A stretch of DNA of 18,482 nucleotides from DASXRU01 sp039933315. Its GTDB lineage: Bacteria > Acidobacteriota > Blastocatellia > Pyrinomonadales > Pyrinomonadaceae. The translations under genes and the position numbers were made by a program. A model generated the notes under the pieces. It had not been told where the DNA came from. It saw only the letters and a list, made by a program, of their open reading frames with translations, and made no database searches. Shown piece by piece: positions 7,359 through 15,418 of this stretch; position 1 is the first letter of the stretch, and the number at the start of each line of letters is the position of its first letter. Where the stretch lies: contig JBDTOI010000077.1 in NCBI GenBank assembly GCA_039933315.1, forward strand, positions 1 to 18,482. The letters are read 5' to 3'.

Positions 7359-9388
7359 ATCGATTACACACCATGGCTTTCCGTTTGCTCGTAGCTTCAC
7401 TTTTGTTCTGCTTGTGTTTGGCAACGAGAATCCAGGCGCAAACGCCGTCGCCATCTCCTTCTCAGGGGGCCGCGAAGCCGGCAGAAACAAAACCGCCCAG
7501 CGAGCAGGCAGAGGGGAATCCGTTTGCTCCTGAGGCGGCGGCGCCACTACCGGCTGGAATGACCGGCTCCGATGCCAATGACCCGCGGGCGAAGCTGGCA
7601 CCGGGGATGTATGACGCAGCTGAAACATCGATGGGCCTCAAGCACGTCACGCTGGTCAAAAAGCCTGACGCGTTTCAGCTCGGCTCCGACGATCCTGATA
7701 ATCCGAAGGTGAACAAGACTCTGGGTCTGATCGGCATAGGCGATCCCTCGAAGATGCCCAAGCCGTTAAAGTTGGTGCTTGCTCAGCTTGCTTTTGCGAA
7801 CTCGGATCTGGCGTTCCAGGGTAATCACCTGTTTCAGGGAAACTTTTATGGCGTCAGCATCTATGATATCTCCAACCCGGCCAAAACATCCTTGTTGACT
7901 TCAATGGTATGTCCGGGTGGGCAGGGTGATCTGTCGGTCTACAAGAACCTCATGTTCATGTCAGTGGAGATGCCCAACGGCCGCGTGGATTGCGGTACAG
8001 AGGGATTTCCGCCAGAGCCTCCCCCGGCCGCCGGACAAGAGAACAAACCAACCGTGCCGGCAGCGCAAAAGGATCGTTTTCGCGGTGTCAGGATTTTCGA
8101 TATCACGGACGTCAGGACTCCGAAGCAGGTCGCTGCCGTGCAAACATGCCGCGGCTCGCACACGCACACGCTGGTGGTCGATCCGAATGATAAGAACAAC
8201 GTTTACATCTACGTTTCCGGTACCTCTTTCGTCCGCCCAAGCGCAGAGTTGGCCGGCTGCTCGGGCGAAGCCCCGGAGAAGGATCCGAATACGGCGCTGT
8301 TTCGCATCGATGTGATTAAGGTGCCACTGGCGGCGCCGCAAGAGGCGAAGGTCGTATCTACTCCGCGACTGTTTATCGATCCGCGGACCGGCGCGCTCAA
8401 CGGCCTGAATAACGGCGGCAGTCATAGCAAGACCGGTATCTCGAAGCCATCGGACACCAATCAGTGCCACGATATCACCGTGTACTCAGCGCTCGGGTTG
8501 GCTGCCGGCGCCTGTTCCGGCAATGGCATCCTGCTGGACATCAAGGATCCGGTGAACCCGAAGCGGCTGGATGCGGTAAACGATCCAAACTATTCGTACT
8601 GGCACTCGGCCTCGTTTTCGAACGATGGGAAAAAAGTTGTGTTCACCGATGAGTGGGGCGGCGGATTGGGCGCGCGTTGCCGGGCGAACGATCCGAACAA
8701 ATGGGGCGCTGATGCGGTTTTCAGTTTGAAGGACAACAAGCTGAGCTTTGCCAGTTACTACAAGTTGCCGGCCGCCCAGGGGGACAGCGAAAACTGCGTG
8801 GCCCACAATGGTTCGCTCATTCCGGTTCCCGGCCGTGACGTTGAAGTGCAGTCCTGGTACCAGGGCGGCATCTCCGTCATGGACTTCACCGACGCGGCGC
8901 ATCCGGTTGAGATCGCCTATTTCGATCGGGGACCGATTGATCCGAAGATGCTCGTGCTCGGTGGCGATTGGTCCGCCTACTGGTACAACGGTCACATTTA
9001 CGCTTCGGAGATCGCGCGCGGCCTGGACATCTTAAAGCTGACGCCTACGAAGTTCCTGACTCAGAACGAGATTGACGCCGCTGAAGCAGTTCGGGTGGCT
9101 GCACTCAATGTGCAGAACCAGGAAAGAATCGAGTGGCCGCGGACGTTGGTCGTGGCGAAGGCGTACGTGGATCAGTTGGAGCGATCGCAAGCCCTGGCTG
9201 CTGATCGTATCTCTGCCGTGCGGCAGGCAATTCAAAGCGCCGAGAGCTCACACATGGGCTCAAAAGATCTCGCAAAACTCAAGAGCCTGGCGCCGGCGTT
9301 GGAGACGAGCGCAGCCGGGACGCAGAGTGCAGCAGACTCAACCCGATTGCGGGCCCTGGCGGAAATCCTGAAGCGACCTGCCCGATAA
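7355..9388 (+). CDS. Secreted LVIVD-repeat beta-propeller protein
   Basis: A 677-residue protein starting at the ATG that overlaps the DUF305 stop, with GGAGGAGA (7343-7350) four bases upstream. The signal peptide spans 1-29 (FRLLVASLLFCLCLA, cleavage after IQAQ), followed by a Pro/Ala-rich linker to about 65. Propeller-type LVIVD units recur: YGVSIYDISNP (165-175), RGVRIFDITDV (243-253), NGILLDIKDPVNP (390-402), GGISVMDFTDAAHP (504-516) and RGLDILKLTPT (555-565). Several Cys (186, 213, 265, 302, 371, 387, 442, 481) could form disulfides. After 566 comes a helical tail of about 110 residues rich in Ala, Gln and Leu. The family has no fixed enzymatic role; a scaffold or partner role beside DUF305 and the oxidase is inferred from context. 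The stop lies four bases before a large inverted repeat. Confidence 0.85.
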   Translation: MNRLHTMAFRLLVASLLFCLCLATRIQAQTPSPSPSQGAAKPAETKPPSEQAEGNPFAPEAAAPLPAGMTGSDANDPRAKLAPGMYDAAETSMGLKHVTLVKKPDAFQLGSDDPDNPKVNKTLGLIGIGDPSKMPKPLKLVLAQLAFANSDLAFQGNHLFQGNFYGVSIYDISNPAKTSLLTSMVCPGGQGDLSVYKNLMFMSVEMPNGRVDCGTEGFPPEPPPAAGQENKPTVPAAQKDRFRGVRIFDITDVRTPKQVAAVQTCRGSHTHTLVVDPNDKNNVYIYVSGTSFVRPSAELAGCSGEAPEKDPNTALFRIDVIKVPLAAPQEAKVVSTPRLFIDPRTGALNGLNNGGSHSKTGISKPSDTNQCHDITVYSALGLAAGACSGNGILLDIKDPVNPKRLDAVNDPNYSYWHSASFSNDGKKVVFTDEWGGGLGARCRANDPNKWGADAVFSLKDNKLSFASYYKLPAAQGDSENCVAHNGSLIPVPGRDVEVQSWYQGGISVMDFTDAAHPVEIAYFDRGPIDPKMLVLGGDWSAYWYNGHIYASEIARGLDILKLTPTKFLTQNEIDAAEAVRVAALNVQNQERIEWPRTLVVAKAYVDQLERSQALAADRISAVRQAIQSAESSHMGSKDLAKLKSLAPALETSAAGTQSAADSTRLRALAEILKRPAR

Positions 9389-9392
9389 CGTT

Positions 9393-9514
9393 CCGCAGAT
9401 TACACAGATTACACAGATTCAACTGAACTAGAACTTCAGTAAGCAGCAGATGGCCTGGTAACGGTTAGTTCCCCACCTTGTCTTTTGAATCTGTGTAATC
9501 CGTGTAATCTGTGG
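9393..9514. repeat. 30-bp imperfect inverted repeat built from CAGATTACA units
   Basis: The left arm is 9393-9422 and the right arm 9485-9514. They are reverse complements except at two positions, with 62 bases between. Each arm is itself a short tandem array (CAGATTACACAGATTACA). A smaller ACTGAA/TTCAGT hairpin (9422-9427, 9435-9440) sits inside. Starting four bases after the LVIVD stop, the RNA could fold into a long stem that ends or protects the upstream mRNA. There is no U-run, so it is not a classic terminator. It may be a dispersed palindromic element. Confidence 0.75.
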
Positions 9515-9532
9515 ACGGCTTATGGGAAATTG

Positions 9533-9585
9533 TGGTAGCGGGGGGGAGACTCGAACTCCCGACCTTGGGGTTATGAATCCCAAGG
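9533..9585 (-). tRNA. 3' part of a tRNA (Met-like, CAT at the anticodon position), probable att remnant
   Basis: On the minus strand the sequence reads CTTGGG, a loop TTCATAA, a return stem CCCCAAG, a five-base variable region, a perfect T-arm (GGGAG TTCGAGT CTCCC), then CCCCGCT, A and encoded CCA ending at 9533. No matching AGCGGGG acceptor strand or D-arm occurs upstream of the anticodon stem, and the stem has an A-C mismatch at its top, so this is not a working tRNA. A 3' tRNA fragment of this kind is the usual footprint of a tyrosine-integrase element inserted into a tRNA gene. CAT could also belong to tRNA-Ile2 or tRNA-fMet. Confidence 0.55.
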
Positions 9586-9688
9586 AAGCACTCGCACCAA
9601 ATTTATCCTACACATAAAGCCAATAAAACAATGGGCCGCGGTCGGAAAAGATGCGCTTATGTGCCTTATGCGATATAGGTTTCAGATG

Positions 9689-9712
9689 AATCTCGGCAAA
9701 ATCTCGGCAAAA
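9689..9712. repeat. Two-copy tandem repeat of ATCTCGGCAAA
   Basis: Two adjacent copies of an 11-12-base unit (AATCTCGGCAAA then ATCTCGGCAAAA). In the plus frame they read NLGKISAKP before a nearby stop, which could be the eroded C-terminal end of a larger protein, but the reading is too short to name. Confidence 0.45.
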
Positions 9713-9835
9713 CCCGTCTGCCAAACTATGAATTGAGTATGGCGCCAGCAGATGACCATTTACACAAAACTATTTACACCTCATGCCTACCTCCCTCTAA
9801 CTATTCAGACACGAAAAAAACACGTAAAAGAAATC

Positions 9836-9863
9836 TTGCATTGTGCTTCTCCTTTGCTATTAT
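9836..9863 (+). promoter_or_regulatory. Candidate sigma-70-like promoter upstream of the oxidase gene
   Basis: TTGCAT (9836-9841) and TATTAT (9858-9863) are separated by 16 bases in AT-rich DNA. If used, the oxidase mRNA would have a leader of roughly 290 bases containing both inverted repeats. This rests on hexamer similarity only. Confidence 0.2.
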
Positions 9864-10077
9864 TTGGGCTCGCTCACACGATTGCAATTCATCGACAAAC
9901 TGACTGCAGACTGATTGGCGTTCCCCCCTCTATAGACAACAGTATTTTCACTTTTCAGTCTTGCGACAAACGTCAGCATTGTCGTATTTGGGGCCCTCAA
10001 AACGAAACGAACGAATCTGGGGATAGTTAAAGTCGACTCGCCGACTCACGCGCCTTAGAAAACTCTTAACCAAAGAA

Positions 10078-10138
10078 GTCACAGATTGCCTGAATAGGTT
10101 GCCGGACCTTCGCCAGTGCCATCGCTCCAATCTGTGAC
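10078..10138 (+). promoter_or_regulatory. 11-bp perfect inverted repeat in the oxidase leader
   Basis: The arms GTCACAGATTG (10078-10088) and CAATCTGTGAC (10128-10138) are exact reverse complements around a 39-base loop. The right arm ends 26 bases before the oxidase ATG and just ahead of its AAGGAG ribosome site (10153-10158). It could be an operator or a leader hairpin that affects translation. The core CACAGATT is shared with the 30-bp repeat at 9393-9514, so it may instead be a small relative of that element. Confidence 0.5.
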
Positions 10139-10164
10139 GTCAAGCCCAAATCAAGGAGTTTCTC

Positions 10165-13100
10165 ATGTACGAACACTGCACTCCACGTCAATCGCGCTTC
10201 ATCAAATTTTCTCTCATCATGCTCGTCTGTCTCTGCAGCGCAAAGATAACGTTGGCTGGAGACGCAAAGATGCCGTTTGCCTCCGGAAAGATACCGGACG
10301 TTAAGTCTATTCAAATTTCAGTGCCCAGGGAGCCCGACAGGAGTGATCCGCATGCAAAGTCAAAGTGGCTGGCGCCGGCGCCGTGGGATGAGGTTGGAAT
10401 CACTCTTCTCGCCGCCAGCACCGCCACGGAGCGAGAAAACTCCGACCTTGGCGGTGCCGGTGAGGTGAGCACTGAGGCGCCTACACTTACGCCCGATCCT
10501 TCCTCGACCACCCCGGCGCCGGACATTATTTCGCCGTGCCGGAACATAATCACGGCGAAGGTCGCGGCCATCGATCAGGTCTATTTTTACAATCGATTTG
10601 GCGCCTTTAACCCGGCGGGCATGATGTACGCCCTGCTCAGAGATATAGAACAAAACTCATCTGGAGACTATCAACTCAGGAAAAACAAACGTCCACGCCC
10701 AATCGTGCTGCGCGTCAATGAGGGCGACTGCCTTGAGGTGGAATTCCACAATCTGCTCCATGATCCGCGACCAAACAAGAATTCGACTACGACCCGCAAC
10801 GCCTCGATGCATGTCAACGGCATGGACTATCTCGACAGTATCGACTCTGACGGGGCCAACGTTGGCGAAAATTCTTCCTCACTGGTTAAGCCCGGAGATC
10901 ACAAAACTTACAGATGGTATGGGGCCAAACAGGGTCAATATCTCCTTCATTCAATGGGCGCCGCAGCAGGCGGTGAAGGCGACGGTGGACAGGTCGGCCT
11001 GGGTCTTTTTGGGTCGGTGAACGTCGAGCCCAAAGGTTCCAAGTGGTATCGATCCCAGGTAACCAATGCGGAGTTTGAGAAGGCGGTGGTGCCAACGCCG
11101 AATTCCAAACTGAAGATCAATTACGAAGCCACGGACCCAGCCACCCTTCTGCCGGTGCTGAACCTGCTAAACGGCAACGAAATCATTCACACTGATCTGA
11201 ACGCGATCATCACTGATCCTTCGGGCAAGCTTCAGGAAAACTGCGCGGCAGCCCCGCCCTCCAGCACTTGCGGTCAACCTTTCCGCGAATTCACCACGAT
11301 CTTTCATGATGAGATCAAGGCGGTGCAGGCGTTTGAGGAGCTTGACAAGCCATTGTTTCACGGAGTGAGAGACGGGTTTGCGATCAACTACGGTTCGGAT
11401 TCGCTCGGCGCTCGTTTAATCGCTAACCGAAAGGAACTCGGACCATCCAAGAATTGCAATGAATGCAAGTTTGAAGAGTTTTTCCTCGAGTCGCACGTCC
11501 AGGGCGATCCGGCAGTCATTGTTAAAAAGGATCCCAACTCAGACGTGGTGCCCGAGGCCCTCTTCCCGGATGATCCGGCAAACGTGCACCATTCTTATCT
11601 TAACGACCCGGTGCGCTTTCTAAACACACATGCCGGGCCGAAGGAAACACACGTCTTCCATCTGCATGCACACCAGTGGCTGCAAAGCCCGCGCGATCAA
11701 AACTCCACTTATCTTGATTCTCAGACCATCTCGCCGGGAGCAGCCTTTACTTACGAGATCAACTATGGCGGCAGCGGAAATCGCAACATCAACCCGGGAG
11801 ACGCTATTTTCCACTGCCATCTCTATCCGCATTTCGCGCAGGGGATGTGGGAACTGTGGCGAAACCACGATGTATTCGAGAGGGGCACGCCGGATCGCAA
11901 TCTTCCCGACGCGGAAATCACCCAGGGAATACCGCAACCCGCCCTCGTGCCCATCCCCGGCAAGCCTTTGCCGGTGATGCCCACGGCAGCATTTCTCGGC
12001 TATCCGTTTTACATCGCCGGTGAAGTGGGCCATCGTCCGCCGCAGCCACCCTACGACATGGAGTTTGATGGAGGCCTCCAGCGCCACATCCTTCGCGGGC
12101 TGAAGAAAATAGACGGTAAAGACGCGGTCGATCCCGCCTTCCTTGCTGATCCGGTCGCCGATCGCGTGCTCACCGAAACAGGTGATATCAGCCTACTCCA
12201 GTTCGCACGCAAACTAGTTACTGCTCAGTGGCAGCCATTGAATCCCATCGGCGAGCCGGCGGAGCAAGAAGCCATCAAGTTTCACGCGGGCACGCTGTTT
12301 CCGAGTGTCGACGTTCAGACGCAGTACGGCTGGAAGGGAAAAGCCTATCAGACTGCGTATCCCGACGGCACCACCGACGAAAAGGCGCTGTTCGTAGTCA
12401 ATGGCCTGCCACCGCAATCCGGCGCGCCCTATGCCGATCCCTGTCCTAAAGAGAACGCGGCCACGCTGCTGCGGAAATATCGCGCCGCCTATATCCAGTT
12501 TGACATGGTGGTTAACAAGTACAAGTGGCACGACCGGCAAGCTCGAATTACGATGCTTGAGCAGGACGCCCTTGATTCCAACCAGAATCCGAAGGAACCT
12601 GAGCCGCTGTTTTTCCGCGCCAACTCCCGCGAGTGTGTCACCTTCGCCGCGACCAATCTGGTACCCAGCAATCTCAATCTGGACGACTTCCAGATCTTTA
12701 CGCCGACCGACATCATCGGCCAGCACATACATCTGGTGAAGTTTGATGTGACTTCGTCGGACGGCGCCGGCAATGGCTGGAACTACGAAGACGGCACGTT
12801 CTCACCCGATGAAGTTAGAGAACGAGTCGCAGCGATCAGGAAGCAGAACAACTGTCCGCCGTTGGGTCCTCCGGGCCCCCACACCGATCCCAACTGTCCC
12901 GTGGCAGTTCCTCACCCGGTCTTTGGCGCGGGTGAGAAAGGTCAATTCGTCGGCGCCCAGACCACCATCCAGCGTTGGTGGGCTGACCCGCTGCTCAACA
13001 TCGCGGGCCAGGATCGCACCATTCGCACTGTCTTCAGCCACGATCACTTTGGCCCAAGTTCGCATCAACACCACGGACTCTATGCCGCCCTGGTGATTGA

Positions 13101-15237
13101 ACCTAAAGAGTCCAAGTGGGAGAAACTCGACGGGTCTCCGCTCGGCGGACGTCCGGATGGTGGACCAACATCTTTCGCCGCCAACATTATTCCGAACGAC
13201 CAAAAGAGTTTTCGTGAATTCAACCTGGCCTTCGCCGATTTCGGGATTGTTTATACCGCTGAACTGCAACCGGTTAATCCTCCGGGACGCAAAGAGGCTG
13301 ATCTGCCAATCGCCATCGAACCGACACCCGTGCCAATGCCCGAGGCGATCTCGGCGGCTGACCCTGGTACTCAATTGATTAACTATCGGAATGAACCTAT
13401 TCCGTTGCGCATCGGCCAGAAGACTTCGACTGACGAGTTCGTCCAGAAACCAGGTGACGCGGGGGATCTGGCTAAGGTCTTCGATTCACGCATCCATAAG
13501 GATCCCTTTACGCCGCTGCTGCAGGCATACGAAGGCGACCGCGCCATCGTCCGACTCATCCAGGGAGCCCAGGAAGAACAGCATGTCTTCAACGTCCATG
13601 GCTTGAAATGGCTCTTTGAGCCCTCAGTAGCAAACTCCGGTTACCGCAACGGCCAGCAAATCGGAATTTCAGAGCACTTTGAGTTTGAGGTCCGTCCCGT
13701 TGCCCTCGGTAATAACAAACTCTTCCGCAGGTTCACTGATCTTCTCTACTCCTCCGCCGCGACCGACAATTTGTGGGATGGCCAGTGGGGGATCATGCGT
13801 GTGTACCAGGGACTTCAGCCCCATCTTAGTACCCAGGAGGAAGGCGCGGCGACATCCGGCAACGGCTCGCTCAAGCCTTTGCCCGACAATCCAGTCGGCG
13901 AGCTAGCGGGCAAGAGTCAGTTTTTCAACTCGGTCTGTCCGGCAACTGCGCCGGAGCGGCCCTATACGGTCTATGCACTCCTGGCGCGCGACCTGCTACC
14001 TGGCGGTTCGCTCGTTTACAACGACCACTTCAAACGGGTGATCGAGGATCGAGACGCAATTCTCTTCGTGGACAAAGAGGACGTAGACGCCCTGAAGGCT
14101 GGAGACAAACAGCCCGAGCCTTTGATTCTACGAGCGGCTGCGGGCGAATGCCTGAAAGTCACTCTCTACAATCAACTGCCGAAGGAATTGCCAGAGCACG
14201 ATAGTTGGAACCTGGTGCCCATGATCGTCAACCGGTTCAACTTCAATCAGATACGCACGTCCAACCGCGTGGGATTGCACCCGCAGCTGGTAGCTGTGGA
14301 AACACGCAATGAAGATGGCGCTAACGTCGGCTATAACAACGACTCCACGGTAGGACCGGACGAGTCTATTACCTACACCTGGTACGCCGGCGATCACAAA
14401 CTGGGCGGGGACGGTCTTCCGGCTGAATCTCCAATCGAGTTTGGCGCTATTGGCCTGCGCGACATGGGCGACGTCATCAAGCATAGCTCGCATGGAGCCA
14501 TCGGTTCGCTGGTGGTGGAACCGAAGGACTCAACCTGGTCCTTCGACAAGGAGAAACCGAGTCGCGCTTCCGCCGACATCCTGGACAAAGATAAGAGACT
14601 GATTTTCCGTGAGTTTGTCGTCTTATATCAAGATGACCTGAGCCTCCAGCTTAGACAACCCTGGCACGATCCTAGTTTTCCGGATCCGCTGCCCAACATT
14701 GGCAGAACGGATGACTCGGAAGACACCGGGATGAAAGCGTTTAACTATCGGTCTGAGCCTTTCTGGCTTCGCCTTGGTACCAACATAGATGATTCGGATG
14801 AGGAGAATAACGAGCAGGACTACTCAAATGTGCTCAGCTCGATCGATCCCAATCCCGGATGTGGGGGCGCCTGCGGTGACCCGGCAACACCGGTCTTTAC
14901 GGCTGAGCCAGGATCACCCGTTCGCTTCCGTGTGGTGCACGTAGCTGGGCATCCGCGCCAGCATGCATTCACGCTCCACGGGCATCACTGGAACTTCGAG
15001 CCCTGGACTGCCAACTCGACGGTGCAAGGCTTTAACCCCTTCACCTTCGAGGTCGGCTCCTACAGCGGCATTGGACCAACGCGTCATGAGAATATCCTGA
15101 CGACTGCTGGGGGGATATTCAGCGTTCGTGGAGACTATCTCTTCCGCACGCAGGAGAGTTACAACTTTTCCTCTGGGGGACTGTGGGGAATCTTCCGAGT
15201 CAAGCCCAAGCCTCCGCTCGCGCCACCGGGTCCGTGA
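10165..15237 (+). CDS. Giant secreted multicopper oxidase (six cupredoxin-like domains, MofA/MnxG-like plan)
   Basis: 1690 residues, start set by AAGGAG six bases upstream; signal peptide FSLIMLVCLCSAKITLA, cut near 31. Three related units are visible, each with an EPKxSxW-type motif (VEPKGSKW 287, IEPKESKW 978, VEPKDSTW 1451), a REF motif (374, 1017, 1482) and a histidine motif (HVFHLHAHQWLQSP 496, HVFNVHGLKWLFEP 1140, HAFTLHGHHWNFEP 1600). Unit 1 holds the type-1/trinuclear motifs: HVFHLHAH (H496, H499, H501) and HCHLYPHFAQGM (H550, C551, H552, H556, axial M561). Unit 2 holds HIH (854, 856) and HDHFGPSSHQHHG (from 959), matching motifs 1 and 2. So motifs 3/4 precede 1/2, while the matching C-terminal sites of units 2 and 3 have lost the Cys-His ligands (QWGIMRV, LWGIFRV). 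Multicopper oxidases couple substrate oxidation to oxygen reduction. Common three-domain laccases have about 500-600 residues; this length resembles MofA. A Mn(II), Cu(I) or organic substrate is possible and undecided. Confidence 0.9.
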   Translation: MYEHCTPRQSRFIKFSLIMLVCLCSAKITLAGDAKMPFASGKIPDVKSIQISVPREPDRSDPHAKSKWLAPAPWDEVGITLLAASTATERENSDLGGAGEVSTEAPTLTPDPSSTTPAPDIISPCRNIITAKVAAIDQVYFYNRFGAFNPAGMMYALLRDIEQNSSGDYQLRKNKRPRPIVLRVNEGDCLEVEFHNLLHDPRPNKNSTTTRNASMHVNGMDYLDSIDSDGANVGENSSSLVKPGDHKTYRWYGAKQGQYLLHSMGAAAGGEGDGGQVGLGLFGSVNVEPKGSKWYRSQVTNAEFEKAVVPTPNSKLKINYEATDPATLLPVLNLLNGNEIIHTDLNAIITDPSGKLQENCAAAPPSSTCGQPFREFTTIFHDEIKAVQAFEELDKPLFHGVRDGFAINYGSDSLGARLIANRKELGPSKNCNECKFEEFFLESHVQGDPAVIVKKDPNSDVVPEALFPDDPANVHHSYLNDPVRFLNTHAGPKETHVFHLHAHQWLQSPRDQNSTYLDSQTISPGAAFTYEINYGGSGNRNINPGDAIFHCHLYPHFAQGMWELWRNHDVFERGTPDRNLPDAEITQGIPQPALVPIPGKPLPVMPTAAFLGYPFYIAGEVGHRPPQPPYDMEFDGGLQRHILRGLKKIDGKDAVDPAFLADPVADRVLTETGDISLLQFARKLVTAQWQPLNPIGEPAEQEAIKFHAGTLFPSVDVQTQYGWKGKAYQTAYPDGTTDEKALFVVNGLPPQSGAPYADPCPKENAATLLRKYRAAYIQFDMVVNKYKWHDRQARITMLEQDALDSNQNPKEPEPLFFRANSRECVTFAATNLVPSNLNLDDFQIFTPTDIIGQHIHLVKFDVTSSDGAGNGWNYEDGTFSPDEVRERVAAIRKQNNCPPLGPPGPHTDPNCPVAVPHPVFGAGEKGQFVGAQTTIQRWWADPLLNIAGQDRTIRTVFSHDHFGPSSHQHHGLYAALVIEPKESKWEKLDGSPLGGRPDGGPTSFAANIIPNDQKSFREFNLAFADFGIVYTAELQPVNPPGRKEADLPIAIEPTPVPMPEAISAADPGTQLINYRNEPIPLRIGQKTSTDEFVQKPGDAGDLAKVFDSRIHKDPFTPLLQAYEGDRAIVRLIQGAQEEQHVFNVHGLKWLFEPSVANSGYRNGQQIGISEHFEFEVRPVALGNNKLFRRFTDLLYSSAATDNLWDGQWGIMRVYQGLQPHLSTQEEGAATSGNGSLKPLPDNPVGELAGKSQFFNSVCPATAPERPYTVYALLARDLLPGGSLVYNDHFKRVIEDRDAILFVDKEDVDALKAGDKQPEPLILRAAAGECLKVTLYNQLPKELPEHDSWNLVPMIVNRFNFNQIRTSNRVGLHPQLVAVETRNEDGANVGYNNDSTVGPDESITYTWYAGDHKLGGDGLPAESPIEFGAIGLRDMGDVIKHSSHGAIGSLVVEPKDSTWSFDKEKPSRASADILDKDKRLIFREFVVLYQDDLSLQLRQPWHDPSFPDPLPNIGRTDDSEDTGMKAFNYRSEPFWLRLGTNIDDSDEENNEQDYSNVLSSIDPNPGCGGACGDPATPVFTAEPGSPVRFRVVHVAGHPRQHAFTLHGHHWNFEPWTANSTVQGFNPFTFEVGSYSGIGPTRHENILTTAGGIFSVRGDYLFRTQESYNFSSGGLWGIFRVKPKPPLAPPGP

Positions 15238-15328
15238 GCAGCGAACTGTGACTCAACGGGGCATCCACGAGAGGCCTCCTATAACTGAAACCGGTGCTGG
15301 TCAAACCGGTAACGGAAGACCTGTTGAC

Positions 15329-15371
15329 CTTAAAGAGTGCCGGTTGATATTTTCGGTTGGCACTCTTTAAG
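15329..15371 (+). terminator. 13-bp perfect hairpin between the oxidase and YVTN genes
   Basis: The arms CTTAAAGAGTGCC (15329-15341) and GGCACTCTTTAAG (15359-15371) pair perfectly around a 17-base loop. There is no U-tract after it, so a Rho-independent terminator is not certain. It may instead separate expression levels of the two genes, protect the oxidase mRNA 3' end, or act as an operator 47 bases before the next ATG. Confidence 0.55.
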
Positions 15372-15418
15372 CGCTCTCAACAATCGATACCAACGAATAA
15401 TTTTGAAGGGGACACTTT

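Larger units (their letters stand above)
9586..10077. other. AT-rich gene-free interval before the oxidase gene
   Basis: Composition drops here (23 of 60 G+C in line 9781-9840, against 36 of 60 in oxidase line 12241-12300). The one open frame of size (9752-10030) shows no family, no ribosome site and low-complexity composition, so I do not call it. The interval holds a tandem repeat at 9689-9712, a candidate promoter at 9836-9863, and a 6-bp inverted repeat CGACAA/TTGTCG (9964-9969, 9979-9984). Together with the tRNA fragment it may be the scar of a mobile element. Confidence 0.45.

Noticed and set aside
9752..10030. 92-residue plus-strand open frame in the AT-rich gap
   Set aside because: No family, no Shine-Dalgarno, odd composition; better explained as chance in non-coding DNA.
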